From: Amycolatopsis palatopharyngis
GTDB lineage: Bacteria > Actinomycetota > Actinomycetes > Mycobacteriales > Pseudonocardiaceae
DNA length: 64,000 bases
Assembly (NCBI RefSeq): GCF_003385185.1
Contig: NZ_PQHZ01000027.1
Coordinates: 1-64,000, forward strand
Reading direction: 5' to 3'
Positions within the stretch are counted from its first letter, which is position 1; each line of letters starts with the position of its first letter. Position numbers and translations under genes: made by a program. The notes beneath the pieces are model-generated. The model saw only the letters and a program-made list of their open reading frames with translations, was not told the origin of the DNA and searched no databases. Shown piece by piece: positions 8,976-17,525 of the stretch.

Positions 8976-9755
8976 GTGCAGGTGTTGTGGCTCTTCGCTC
9001 ACCCGGAACAGCGTTCGCTGAACGCGGCGCTGCGGGACGAGGGTGTGCGTACCTTGCGTGAACTCGGGCACGAGGTCGAGGTGTCGGATTTGTACGCCAT
9101 GGGATGGAACCCGGTGGTCAGTGCGGAGGACTTCGGTTATGCCCCAGGGGATCGTCTTGTGGTGGGCGCGGAGTCCAAACGCGCCTTCGAAGCCGGCCGG
9201 CTCAGTGCGGACGTCCGGGTGGAGCAGGACAAGCTCGTCAGGGCGGATGCGGTGATAGTCCAGTTTCCGCTGTGGTGGTACGGAATGCCCGCGATCCTCA
9301 AAGGATGGTTCGACCGGGTGTTCGTCAAGGGATTCGCTTATGGTGTCGTGGATCCCGGTTCGGGCCGGACACTGCGGTACGGCGAGGGCAGGCTGGCCGG
9401 AAAGCGAGCGATGGTCGTAGTGACGGCGGGGGCTGGGTCAGCGAGTATGGGGCCGCGCGGGGTGAGCGGTGAGATCAACGAGGTCTTGTTCCCGCTTCAG
9501 CACGGCACGTTCTGGTACAGCGGCATGTCGGTACTGCCGCCTGTCGTGGTGTACGGCGCGGACCGGGTGCCGGAGGACGCGTACGAGTCGGCCGCCAAGG
9601 AACTGCGGGTGCGGCTCAGTTCGCTGGGAGAGGAGGAACCGCTCCCGTTCCGCTATCAGAACGGCGGCGACTACGACGAGGATCTGGTGCTGCGACCGGA
9701 ACTCGCCCCTGGCCGCAAGGGGCTTGCCGTGCACTACAAAAAGGAGTCCTGGTGA
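8976..9755 (+). CDS. NAD(P)H:quinone oxidoreductase, flavodoxin-like fold
   Basis: The 259-residue protein fits the NQO1/MdaB flavoprotein family: LWLFAHPEQRSLNAALRD at the FMN/FAD phosphate site, FPLWWYGMPAILKGWFDRVF, and the VTAGAG loop. It would reduce quinones by two electrons using NAD(P)H. The GTG start at 8976 is chosen because the protein then begins directly at the first beta strand. It is flanked by a divergent GlxA-type regulator and a downstream MarR gene, suggesting inducible control by electrophiles or oxidants. Confidence 0.87.
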   Translation: MQVLWLFAHPEQRSLNAALRDEGVRTLRELGHEVEVSDLYAMGWNPVVSAEDFGYAPGDRLVVGAESKRAFEAGRLSADVRVEQDKLVRADAVIVQFPLWWYGMPAILKGWFDRVFVKGFAYGVVDPGSGRTLRYGEGRLAGKRAMVVVTAGAGSASMGPRGVSGEINEVLFPLQHGTFWYSGMSVLPPVVVYGADRVPEDAYESAAKELRVRLSSLGEEEPLPFRYQNGGDYDEDLVLRPELAPGRKGLAVHYKKESW

Positions 9756-9790
9756 ATCGGCATTGACGGTCAGCAGCCCCAACAGGTAGC

Positions 9791-9813
9791 TTAGCAACTA
9801 AGAGAGTTGCCAA
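9791..9813. promoter_or_regulatory. Inverted repeat upstream of the MarR gene (candidate operator)
   Basis: GCAACT-AAGAG-AGTTGC is a perfect 6-bp inverted repeat with a 5-base spacer, extended outwards by TT/AA with one mismatch. It ends 11 bases before the GTG start of the MarR gene. Size, symmetry and position fit a MarR dimer site for autoregulation; binding is inference. Confidence 0.5.
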
Positions 9814-9823
9814 GGGGATACTG

Positions 9824-10348
9824 GTGGATTCGGAGAAAAAGCGCGCGGAGCTGGCTGATCTGGTCGTCGGCTCACTGGCTCGTCAGTTCAGTACCACCAC
9901 AGTTCTGTTCCATCATTCGATCGCCGAACGCCTCGGCCTTGGGCCGTCCGATCACAAATGTCTCGATCTCCTGCTGGAGCACGGAGTGCTGACCGGCAGT
10001 GAGCTGGCGGCGTCGACCGGACTGACCAGCGGCGCCATCACCGGGGTGGTGGCAAGGCTGGAACGCGCCGGGTACCTCCGGCGCGAGCCCGATCCGGAGG
10101 ACGGCCGCAGGCAACTGCTGCGGCCGATCCCGGAACGGATGGCGGAGGTGGCGGAGCTCTTCGCCGGAATACGCGGCGCGGCTGATGAGCTCGTCGCCGG
10201 ATTCGACGTGGCGCAACTGGAGACTGTCGCCGAGTTTCTCCGCCGGTCCATCGACTTCGCAGGTGAGCGTGCGGCCGTGTTGCGTGCACAGGCGCGTTCT
10301 GGTCCGAATCAGGTTGGCGGCACCGGCACGAAGAAGGGGAGATCATGA
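9824..10348 (+). CDS. MarR-family transcriptional regulator
   Basis: The 174-residue protein has a MarR winged helix: HKCLDLLLEHGVLTGSELAAS, then TGLTSGAITGVVARLERAGYLRR as recognition helix and REPDPEDGRRQLLR as the wing with the conserved D-x-R. The GTG start at 9824 lies just behind a palindrome that may be its own operator. Its last codon overlaps the next gene by ATGA, so the two are translationally coupled. Confidence 0.88.
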   Translation: MDSEKKRAELADLVVGSLARQFSTTTVLFHHSIAERLGLGPSDHKCLDLLLEHGVLTGSELAASTGLTSGAITGVVARLERAGYLRREPDPEDGRRQLLRPIPERMAEVAELFAGIRGAADELVAGFDVAQLETVAEFLRRSIDFAGERAAVLRAQARSGPNQVGGTGTKKGRS

Positions 10349-10851
10349 ACGACAACATCCAGCTGACCGAGCTTTTCGGGCAACTGTGCCAGGCCTGGAC
10401 GGATGGTGACGCACAGGCGTACGGCGCCTGCTTCACGGCTGACGCCGACTACGTGTCGTTCGACGGTGCCTGGGCAAGGGGCCGCGATCCGATGGTCGAG
10501 TCGCATGACCGGTTGTTCCGGGGAGTGCTGACGGGTTCGACACTGGTCGGGGAGATCGAATCGATCCGTTTTGTGGGCCCGGATGTCGCGTTGCTACATG
10601 CCACGGGATCGGTACTGGTCGCCTGGCGCTCGACGTTGCCCAAGAGCCGCTTGTCCCGGCAGACACTGGTGGCCGTGCGGACCGAGGACGGCTGGCGTTT
10701 CGCCGCCCTGCAGAACACCAGGGTACGGCCGGTGCGAGTACCAGCCCCGGATTCGCTGCCCGCTCGGATGGCCAGGCTGCTGGTCCGCGTCGCGAGCGCG
10801 TTCCGGCTGGGACGCACACGACAGTCGAAGTCCTCCGCCGCGGCCGCCTGA
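10345..10851 (+). CDS. SgcJ/EcaC-type NTF2-like (SnoaL-fold) protein
   Basis: The 168-residue protein starts with a cone-shaped NTF2-like domain: LCQAWTDGDAQAYGACFTADADYVSFDG, then LLHATGSVL and a WRFAALQNTR strand. These domains bind small ligands or act as small enzymes; SgcJ/EcaC is the nearest family I recognise. A basic C-terminal tail of about 40 residues follows. It overlaps the MarR gene by four bases and is presumably under its control. The substrate is unknown. Confidence 0.8.
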   Translation: MNDNIQLTELFGQLCQAWTDGDAQAYGACFTADADYVSFDGAWARGRDPMVESHDRLFRGVLTGSTLVGEIESIRFVGPDVALLHATGSVLVAWRSTLPKSRLSRQTLVAVRTEDGWRFAALQNTRVRPVRVPAPDSLPARMARLLVRVASAFRLGRTRQSKSSAAAA

Positions 10852-10887
10852 CTCGCCCGCTGGCCGATGGTGAGGAAAACCCCGGAG

Positions 10888-12453
10888 TCATCGCCATTTC
10901 GGCTCCGGCCCAGGCCCGGTGGCCCGCCTGCGCTCGCGGATGACGGCGAGGCCGAGTAGGGCGGCCGTGCAGCCGCAGAGAACCGCGAGCCCGGCCCAGC
11001 CGGGCAGCGGGAAGTAGCCTTCCTGTGGCGCATAGTGGGCGATGACCTGAGGGAACTCCTGAAGTGTCTGCAGGACTGCGAAGCCGGCAGCCGGACTGAA
11101 TCGCAGCAGTGCTCCGGAGATCTCGTCGGGCAGCAGCGGCAGGGTGCCCACGACGTACGGGAGGACAACCGCCGCGGTCGTGACGAGAACGGCCGCCCAG
11201 GCGCGGCGCAACAGCGCGCAGAGGGCGAGGGCGAGAACCGTGGTGACGGCGACCAGCGCGGCGGCGGCGACGACGGTTCGCAGTTCCACCAGCGCGGGCA
11301 CCGCAAGGACACTGCTTCCGTTGGCGCGCAGTACCGTCGTGCCGATCGGTACCGCGATCCCCGCGGCGACCAGTCCGGTGAGGAATGCCGTTGCGCCGGC
11401 AACGAAGGCCTTCGCCGCGAGGACCCGGGCGCCGAGTGGCGCGTGTGCTGGTTGATCCCCGCGGCGCTTACCGGTGAGGAATCGGGCGGATACCGCGATC
11501 ACGACGATCAGTGCGATGGGCAGTCCGACGAGAGTGTCCTCCACGGCGTGTCCGCCCACTGTGGCGACCGGTCCGATGTCGCCGGAACCGGTGACCGTCA
11601 GCGTGCCGTTCGACTCGGTGGTTCCGGGCGCCCTGTGGCTTCGCTCCCAGTCCGTGTTGCCCATGTCCCCGACCGCCTCGTGGGTCCATCCGGTGCCGGC
11701 GCCGCCATCCACGGTGACGTTGTCGAACGTGGCGCTCGCCTGCGTGAACCGTGTCTGCGAAGTGCTCGCCCCGAGGCCGGTCGGCTTGAGTGTCAGGTCA
11801 CCGGGGGAGGTGGCGAAGAGCCCCACTCGTACGGTCTCGGGTAACCCGGGTAGACGAGCTGTGCCGACCTTCGTCCAATGCACCCCGTCGCTCGACTCCG
11901 CACCGGTGATGGTGTTTCCGGAACGGCTCAGGCGTAACCAGCGTGGTGTCGTCGGCGACACGCCCCCGGATTGCCCAGCCGTGTCGTGGACGTAGTCGTG
12001 CTGCATTCGCACGCCATGGTCGCCGGTGAGCATGAGCGCCGCATAAGAGGAGCCTGGTGTGCTGCCGTCCTTGACGATGATTCCGGCTTTCGCCCAGGGC
12101 ACGAGGCCGGGCACGATCTCGTCGTGGTCCGGGGGCGGATAGGTGATGACGCCCGTCATCTCGGTCATCCGGACAGTGATGCTCCCGTCATCGCCCAGTG
12201 CCTGGTGGGTGAAGTAGAACTGGTCACTCACCGCGCGTCCTTGTGGTCCCACGGGATCGGTGGGACAGGCGACCTCGACGTCCCTGACGCCGCAGGTCGA
12301 GCGTTCGGTGAAGGCGAGAAGAAGTCCGAACAGGACGGTAATCAGGACCGCGATCAGCAGAGCGGTGATCCGGCCGCGACTGCGGAACCCGATCCACTCC
12401 TTGCGCACGAGCGCGCTCATGGTGTCGTCGCAGGCTTCGTTGGTTGTTTGCAC
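10888..12453 (-). CDS. ABC-2-like membrane permease with large extracytoplasmic beta domain
   Basis: The 521-residue protein begins with a cytoplasmic stretch (ALVRKEWIGFRSRGR) and a first membrane helix (ALLIAVLITVLFGLLLAF). An extracytoplasmic region of about 260 residues follows, rich in beta-sandwich features (SSDGVHWTKVG, ASATFDNVTVDGG) like DUF1349/laminin-G folds. At least five more helices complete an ABC-2-like half. No ATPase gene is adjacent on either side. The start is uncertain: GTG 12453 or ATG 12420 (MSALVRKEW). It is divergent from a two-component system and may be its target. Confidence 0.72.
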   Translation of the reverse strand: MQTTNEACDDTMSALVRKEWIGFRSRGRITALLIAVLITVLFGLLLAFTERSTCGVRDVEVACPTDPVGPQGRAVSDQFYFTHQALGDDGSITVRMTEMTGVITYPPPDHDEIVPGLVPWAKAGIIVKDGSTPGSSYAALMLTGDHGVRMQHDYVHDTAGQSGGVSPTTPRWLRLSRSGNTITGAESSDGVHWTKVGTARLPGLPETVRVGLFATSPGDLTLKPTGLGASTSQTRFTQASATFDNVTVDGGAGTGWTHEAVGDMGNTDWERSHRAPGTTESNGTLTVTGSGDIGPVATVGGHAVEDTLVGLPIALIVVIAVSARFLTGKRRGDQPAHAPLGARVLAAKAFVAGATAFLTGLVAAGIAVPIGTTVLRANGSSVLAVPALVELRTVVAAAALVAVTTVLALALCALLRRAWAAVLVTTAAVVLPYVVGTLPLLPDEISGALLRFSPAAGFAVLQTLQEFPQVIAHYAPQEGYFPLPGWAGLAVLCGCTAALLGLAVIRERRRATGPGPEPKWR

Positions 12454-12563
12454 GTGATCGGTTCTACGGATCGGGTGCTAACACCGGCCGAACCAGGGCT
12501 GTCATGTCCTTGTTAGGTCCGGCAGGGCATTCTGGAGCACGCACGCGGCAGGGGAGAGGGCAG

Positions 12564-13733
12564 ATGGGCAAATTACGAAGACTTGTGGCACCGGATCATC
12601 CAGTAGGGCTGCGATTCACGGTCCTGTACGCCTTCCTGTTCCTCGTGTCCGGCATCGGCCTGCTGGCCCTGACCAACCTGCTGGCGGGTGTGCAGGTAGC
12701 CGAGATCGCGCCGGGCGGGGGAGCCGATCCGGCAGTCGCTCCGGAACTCGCCCGCGAGCTGCAGGCACAGTGGACGGGCTGGGAGGGCCGGCGGGCACAG
12801 CAGCTTCTGGTGGGTTCGCTGATCGCGCTCGTCGTGATGGCCGTGGTGTCGGTCGTCCTTGGCAAGTTCATCGCCGGTCGGGTTCTGCGCCCGCTGCGGA
12901 CGATCACCGCGAGGACGCGCCGGATCTCGGCGGACAATCTGCACGAGCGCCTGGCAGTGCCGGGTCCTGCGGACGAGGTGAAGAACCTGGCGGACACCAT
13001 CGACGATCTTCTGGAACGCCTTGAGACGTCCTTCGCGGCCCAGCGCCGGTTCGTCGCCAACGCTTCCCATGAACTGCGCACTCCGCTGGCCACGATGCGA
13101 GTCTCGCTGGACGTCGCCGGGGCCAAACCGGAAGCGCCGACGTCGACCGTCGCGTTGGCCGGGCGGGTGCGCAGCGAACTCGACCAGGTCGACCGCCTGC
13201 TGGAGGGCCTGCTCTTGCTGGCCCGCACCCAGCACGGAGCGCTCGAGGCCCGCACCTCGGTCTCACTCGGCGACCTCGTGTCGTCGGCCGTGACCAGCCG
13301 CATCGCCGACATCGCCGAGAAGAACTTGGCTCTCGACGACACTGGCCTGCGGGATACGACGTGGATTCTGGGCAACCAGACCCTGCTCTGCCGGATGGTG
13401 GAGAACCTCATCGACAACGCGATCGTTCACAATCGGCACAACGGCTGGATCCAGGTCTCGACAACGACCGAGGAAGGGATGGCCCGGCTCGTCGTCGAGA
13501 CCGGCGGGGCAGTTCTCGAGCAGGAGCAGGTGGACCGTCTTGCCCAGCCGTTCCAGCGGCTCGCGGCCGACCGGACCGCTTCACAGACGGGTTCCGGGCT
13601 CGGCCTGTCGATCGTCGCGGGCGTCGCCGACGCGCATGGCGGCCGACTGGAGCTGGACGCCAGGCCTGACGGCGGTCTGCGTGCCACGATCTCGCTACCG
13701 CAGGCAGCCGCACCGGATCGGATCACGACGTGA
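12564..13733 (+). CDS. Sensor histidine kinase
   Basis: The 389-residue protein has two membrane helices (about 16-38 and 84-106) around a short external loop, a HAMP-like linker, a HisKA domain with the phospho-acceptor in ASHELRTPL, and a HATPase domain with N-box NLIDNAIVHN and G-box GSGLGLSIV. The second ATP-lid box reads VETGGAVL instead of DTGxG, as in some actinobacterial kinases. The ATG at 12564 follows GGGGAGAGGG; upstream starts cover unrelated sequence. It overlaps its response regulator by GTGA. Confidence 0.9.
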   Translation: MGKLRRLVAPDHPVGLRFTVLYAFLFLVSGIGLLALTNLLAGVQVAEIAPGGGADPAVAPELARELQAQWTGWEGRRAQQLLVGSLIALVVMAVVSVVLGKFIAGRVLRPLRTITARTRRISADNLHERLAVPGPADEVKNLADTIDDLLERLETSFAAQRRFVANASHELRTPLATMRVSLDVAGAKPEAPTSTVALAGRVRSELDQVDRLLEGLLLLARTQHGALEARTSVSLGDLVSSAVTSRIADIAEKNLALDDTGLRDTTWILGNQTLLCRMVENLIDNAIVHNRHNGWIQVSTTTEEGMARLVVETGGAVLEQEQVDRLAQPFQRLAADRTASQTGSGLGLSIVAGVADAHGGRLELDARPDGGLRATISLPQAAAPDRITT

Positions 13734-14401
13734 GGATTCTGGTGGTCGAGGACGCGCGTTCACTCGCCGAGGTCGTCGCCGAAGGGCTCCGGGATCAGGG
13801 CATGGCCGTTGACATCGCCCACGACGGTCTCACCGCCGCCGCCAAACTCGACGTCAACACCTACGACGTCGTCGTCCTGGACCGCGACCTGCCCGGGATC
13901 CACGGCGACACCCTCTGCCAGATGATCACCGAACGGGACGACCGCGCCATGGTTCTCATGCTGACGGCCGCCGGCGCGTCCGAGGACCGGGTCAGCGGCC
14001 TCACCCTGGGAGCCGACGACTATCTGGCCAAGCCCTTCCACTTCCGCGAGCTTGTCCTGCGTGTGCGCGCACTCGCTCGCAGACGTCCCTTCGCCCGCGC
14101 CAGAATCCTGCGCAGGGCAGGGATCGAACTCGACCCCGCTCAACGGACAGCTACTCGCGACGGTCGGCAACTGGAGCTCTCCGTCAAGGAGTTCGCACTA
14201 CTGGAGGCCCTGCTGCAGGCGGGTCCGGCGTTCCTCAGCACCGAGGACCTGCTGGAACAGGTCTGGGACGAGAACACCGACCCGTTCACCAACACCGTGA
14301 CCGTGACCATCGGGAGGTTGCGGCGGAAACTCGGCAGTCCGGCGATCATCACGACGACACCGGGTGTCGGTTATCGCATCGGAGATGCCGCCGAACACTG
14401 A
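13730..14401 (+). CDS. OmpR/PhoB-family response regulator
   Basis: The 223-residue protein has a receiver domain (ED at 7-8; phospho-acceptor Asp in VVLDRDLPG; K in LAKPF) followed by a winged-helix DNA-binding domain ending PGVGYRI. The GTG start overlaps the kinase stop, so both are made together. The likely target is the divergent ABC-type permease gene on the other side of the kinase, an inference from arrangement. Confidence 0.92.
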   Translation: MRILVVEDARSLAEVVAEGLRDQGMAVDIAHDGLTAAAKLDVNTYDVVVLDRDLPGIHGDTLCQMITERDDRAMVLMLTAAGASEDRVSGLTLGADDYLAKPFHFRELVLRVRALARRRPFARARILRRAGIELDPAQRTATRDGRQLELSVKEFALLEALLQAGPAFLSTEDLLEQVWDENTDPFTNTVTVTIGRLRRKLGSPAIITTTPGVGYRIGDAAEH

Positions 14402-14460
14402 CGGGTGGGGAAGCGTCGGCCTCGTTGTTTCCCGAAAGTCTTCGACGGTCTAGAAATACG

Positions 14461-14494
14461 AAAGCCCCGACTGGCGTTTCCGCTGGCCGGGGCC
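14461..14494 (-). terminator. Rho-independent terminator of the tRNA-Arg gene
   Basis: On the minus strand, downstream of the tRNA, GGCCCCGGCCAGCG and CGCCAGTCGGGGC form a GC-rich hairpin with a GAAA loop, followed by TTTCGTATTT. This is a typical intrinsic terminator 25 bases beyond the tRNA 3' end. Confidence 0.75.
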
Positions 14495-14518
14495 TGTTTC
14501 GTGCGATCAATCCTGGGG

Positions 14519-14591
14519 TGCCCTCGGCAGGATTCGAACCTGCGACACCTGCCTCCGGAGGGCAGTGCTCTATCCCCTGAGCTACGAGGGC
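14519..14591 (-). tRNA. tRNA-Arg, anticodon CCG
   Basis: The minus strand folds as a complete cloverleaf of 73 bases. Acceptor GCCCTCG pairs with CGAGGGC, with discriminator A. The D stem is GCTC/GAGC. The anticodon stem CTGCC/GGCAG has loop CTCCGGA, giving anticodon CCG, which reads CGG. The T arm is GCAGG-TTCGAAT-CCTGC. No CCA is encoded. A terminator hairpin follows. Confidence 0.95.
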
Positions 14592-14752
14592 CGCTGCTGT
14601 GCGACGTCGGAAAGCCTAGCGCATGGCCCTTTGTTCGACGTTGCCGGGGGAGTCGGACAACCCCCGGCCGTGCGGTTTGCGGATCCCGGTGGGGGGAAAG
14701 TCCGAAAGGGGGCTGGGGCGTTCCTGTGCCGGAGTCCTAAGCTACGGGTGTC

Positions 14753-14767
14753 AGGTGAGCCTCACCT
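14753..14767. promoter_or_regulatory. DtxR/IdeR-like palindrome upstream of the cation efflux gene
   Basis: AGGTGAG-C-CTCACCT is a perfect 15-base palindrome located 70 bases before the CDF start. Aligned with the iron-box consensus TTAGGTTAGGCTAACCTAA as I remember it, 13 of 19 positions agree, including both AGGT/ACCT ends. A second small inverted repeat, CATAT-CACT-ATATG (14784-14797), lies closer to the gene. Binding by a DtxR-family metalloregulator is inference. Confidence 0.45.
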
Positions 14768-14837
14768 CTATTGCACTCATGCGCATATCACTATATGTTT
14801 CCCGGCAGTTGGCGCAGGAACCACGGGAGGCAGCCAG

Positions 14838-15758
14838 ATGGGTCACGGGCACGGCCACGTGCAGGCGCCGTCGTCGGGTAGCGCTTCAGGACGCTACGTA
14901 CGACGGCTCGCCATTGCGCTGGCGATCGGCGCGGCCTTCATGGTGCTGGAAGTCGTCGTCGGGTTTGCCACGTCCTCACTGGCCCTCATCTCCGACGCCG
15001 CGCATATGCTCACCGACGTTCTCGGTGTGGGCATGGCACTCACCGCGGTCCTGCTCGCCCGCCGTAGTGGCCCGACGTTCACCCGCACCTACGGGATGTA
15101 CCGCGCCGAGGTGCTGGCGGCGCTCGCCAATGCCGTGCTGCTCTTCGGCGTCGCGGGCTACGTGCTCTACGAGGCGATCGAGCGGATCACCGATCCGCCC
15201 GCGGTGCCAGGCCTGCCGGTCATGCTCGTCGCGACGGCAGGGCTGATCGCCAACCTCGTCGCGTTTTTCCTCCTGCGGTCCGGGGCGAAGGAGAGCCTGA
15301 ACGTCCGCGGTGCGTATCTCGAGGTGCTGGCCGACCTGATCGGCTCCGTCGGGGTGCTGATCAGCGGGCTCATCACGTTGACGACCGGTTGGCGCTACGC
15401 CGACCCGATCGCGGGTGTCGCGATCGGCCTTTTTGTCCTGCCCCGCACGTTCGTGCTGGCCAGAAGGGCGCTGCGGATCCTCTTCCAGCACGCGCCACAC
15501 GGTGTCGACGTCGGCAGGATCAGCGAAGAACTCGCCGCGCTGCCTGGCGTGGTGGACGTGCACGACCTGCACGTCTGGACGCTGACCTCCGGTATGGAGG
15601 TCGCCTCGGCCCATCTGACGATCGAGGGGGAGGCCACCTCCGCGCGGGTGCTCACCGAAGCACAGAACCTGCTCAAGGGCAGCTACTCGATCGAGCACGC
15701 GACCCTGCAGGTCGAGCCGAGGGAGTCGGCGCGCCGCTGCGACGAACTGAGCTGGTAA
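14838..15758 (+). CDS. Cation diffusion facilitator (CDF) family metal exporter
   Basis: The 306-residue protein begins with a histidine-rich MGHGHGH segment, then six membrane helices and a cytoplasmic domain ending in HDLHVWTLTSG...SAHLTI. Helix 2 holds the metal site HMLTD. In helix 5 the equivalent motif is EVLAD, so Glu replaces the His usual in zinc exporters; I recall this in many actinobacterial CDFs. The ATG at 14838 was preferred to longer in-frame starts that run into the tRNA. A DtxR-like palindrome upstream points to iron, manganese or zinc control. Confidence 0.88.
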   Translation: MGHGHGHVQAPSSGSASGRYVRRLAIALAIGAAFMVLEVVVGFATSSLALISDAAHMLTDVLGVGMALTAVLLARRSGPTFTRTYGMYRAEVLAALANAVLLFGVAGYVLYEAIERITDPPAVPGLPVMLVATAGLIANLVAFFLLRSGAKESLNVRGAYLEVLADLIGSVGVLISGLITLTTGWRYADPIAGVAIGLFVLPRTFVLARRALRILFQHAPHGVDVGRISEELAALPGVVDVHDLHVWTLTSGMEVASAHLTIEGEATSARVLTEAQNLLKGSYSIEHATLQVEPRESARRCDELSW

Positions 15759-15765
15759 CGCCCGG

Positions 15766-16503
15766 TCAGGGGAAGGGCAGCGGCTTCGCGTCGCGCTCGG
15801 CGAGCAGGTCCCGCATCAGGTCCATCTCCGCGCCCTGGGAGCGGAGCATGCTCGTGACCAGCGCGTCGACCGCGGGCATCGAGCTGTGCTCCTGCGTGTA
15901 CTCAGCCATCTCGGTGCCGCCCTGGTGGTGGCGGAGCATCAGCTGCAGGAAGTAGACATCGAGTTCCGTGCCGGACAGTGCCCGCATCCGGGCCAGCTCG
16001 TCGTTGGTCGCCATTCCGGGCATCGGAGCGTCCTGCGCCGACGCCGCGGCGTTCATCGCCCCATGATCGCCGTGTTCACCGTGTCCGCCTGGGCCGGTCA
16101 TCCACGTCATGTACTCACCGGTCGTCTGCTCCGGCTGGTCCCAGAGCATCAGCCAGCCCTTCATCCTGCCGACCTGTTCCAGCTGCGTACTGCCCATGTC
16201 GAAGGCGAGCTGCCGGATCCGCGGATTGGTGCTGTGGTCACGGGCCCAGTTCGCCATGGTCACCGCTTGCAGGTGATGCACGGACATGTCCTGCGCGAAG
16301 CCGACCTCCACCGAACCCGCCGCAGGCTGGGCGGCGGGCTCCTCACGCATCGTCTGGGTGAGCAGCATCCCGATCGTGGCGCCGACGAGCAGTACCGCGA
16401 GTGTGGCGGCACCGCCGATCACGACCCTTGACCAGAGCGGCGTGCGCCCCGTGCCGTCCTCGCCCAGTTCAGGCCGCGAAGCGCCGAGATCCTGCTCACC
16501 CAT
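15766..16503 (-). CDS. DUF305 membrane-anchored protein (CopM-like)
   Basis: The 245-residue protein has one N-terminal membrane helix (about 26-48) and an external four-helix DUF305 domain with HH pairs (DMSVHHLQAV; MLRHHQGGTEMAEY). Between the halves sits a His/Met/Gly-rich linker (GGHGEHGDHGAMN; APMPGM). DUF305 proteins such as cyanobacterial CopM bind copper; the H/M content here fits metal binding. It lies 3 bases after the DUF3105 gene in one operon and converges on the CDF exporter with a 7-base gap. Confidence 0.82.
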   Translation of the reverse strand: MGEQDLGASRPELGEDGTGRTPLWSRVVIGGAATLAVLLVGATIGMLLTQTMREEPAAQPAAGSVEVGFAQDMSVHHLQAVTMANWARDHSTNPRIRQLAFDMGSTQLEQVGRMKGWLMLWDQPEQTTGEYMTWMTGPGGHGEHGDHGAMNAAASAQDAPMPGMATNDELARMRALSGTELDVYFLQLMLRHHQGGTEMAEYTQEHSSMPAVDALVTSMLRSQGAEMDLMRDLLAERDAKPLPFP

Positions 16504-16506
16504 GGG

Positions 16507-17355
16507 TCAGCTCCCCGCTGGAGTCTGCGGACCCGAGGGCTGCTGACCACCGTTACCGGTCATGTCGTCCGGGGTCGCGCCGCCGGTGCCCTTGTAGTCC
16601 ATCGGCTTGGCATCCGGTCCGGGCGGAGCCGGGTTGAACGGTGGTGGGTTGTCCGGGTCGAACTGACCGGGGCCGACCGCGTCACACGTGGCGCCGACCT
16701 CAGGATATGTGTTCTGGTTCAGTCGCAACGCGGCGATGAACTGGTCGATCCGCTCGTCGTCGACACTGTCGACCTTGAGCTGGTGTCCCCACGACTGCAG
16801 GGAGATCGGCGAATCGAGACCGGGGTAGGGCGACATCATCGTGTAGGGCTTGCCCTCGACCCGCAGCTTGAGCTTCTCCAGCGCCTCGCCGGTGACCTGC
16901 TCCGGGTTGTAGGCGATCCACACGGCGCCGTGCTCGAGCGAGTGGACCATGTTCTCGGTCCGCACCCCGTTCGGGTAGACGATGCCCGTGCATGCGGCCC
17001 AGAAGCCGTCGTGCGGTCCGCCGAACGGCGGGGACTGGTTGTAGTCGACCCGCTCGGTGGGCAGCACGTGACTGCTGCCCTCGTACTGCTCGATCTTGAT
17101 CCCCGCGAGCTTGGTCGACGGGTCCGGGTTCTCCGCCGAAGGCACGAAGGCCTCGGCGGCCTCCTCGCGCGCGCTCTGTGCGCGCTTGTCCGCCGAGGCG
17201 ATGTAGTAGTAGCCGAAGACGCCGCCCGCCAGCGCGAGGACCGCAATGACGGCGATGATCGTGCCCCAGGGCGTCTGCTTCTTGGTGACCACCGAGCCGC
17301 GTGCTGCCTGCACGGCCTTCTTCGGCGTACCCTTCTTCTTGTTGCCGCTCGCCAT
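16507..17355 (-). CDS. DUF3105 membrane-anchored protein
   Basis: The 282-residue protein has a basic cytoplasmic N-terminus, one membrane helix (about 31-51) and an extracytoplasmic DUF3105 domain with HSLEHGAVWIAYNP and SPYPGLDSPISL. A proline/glycine-rich tail of about 50 residues follows. The family is widespread in actinomycetes and often neighbours DUF305 genes, as here. The function is unknown; the paired conserved histidines in HSLEHG could bind a metal. Its start at 17355 lies 170 bases from the divergent argS. Confidence 0.8.
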   Translation of the reverse strand: MASGNKKKGTPKKAVQAARGSVVTKKQTPWGTIIAVIAVLALAGGVFGYYYIASADKRAQSAREEAAEAFVPSAENPDPSTKLAGIKIEQYEGSSHVLPTERVDYNQSPPFGGPHDGFWAACTGIVYPNGVRTENMVHSLEHGAVWIAYNPEQVTGEALEKLKLRVEGKPYTMMSPYPGLDSPISLQSWGHQLKVDSVDDERIDQFIAALRLNQNTYPEVGATCDAVGPGQFDPDNPPPFNPAPPGPDAKPMDYKGTGGATPDDMTGNGGQQPSGPQTPAGS

Positions 17356-17525
17356 GACTCCCGCGTTTCGTCGAGGTGTACCGCCGGTCCAGTGTAGGGA
17401 CCTGGTGTCGGATCGCCGTCAACTCGGTCACCACCAGTGTGTGTGAAGCGTGCCGACCGGGCGACGAGCGGCCATACCTTACCCACACGCGGGGCCGGGA
17501 CCAGGTCGCACTTAGAATTCGACGA

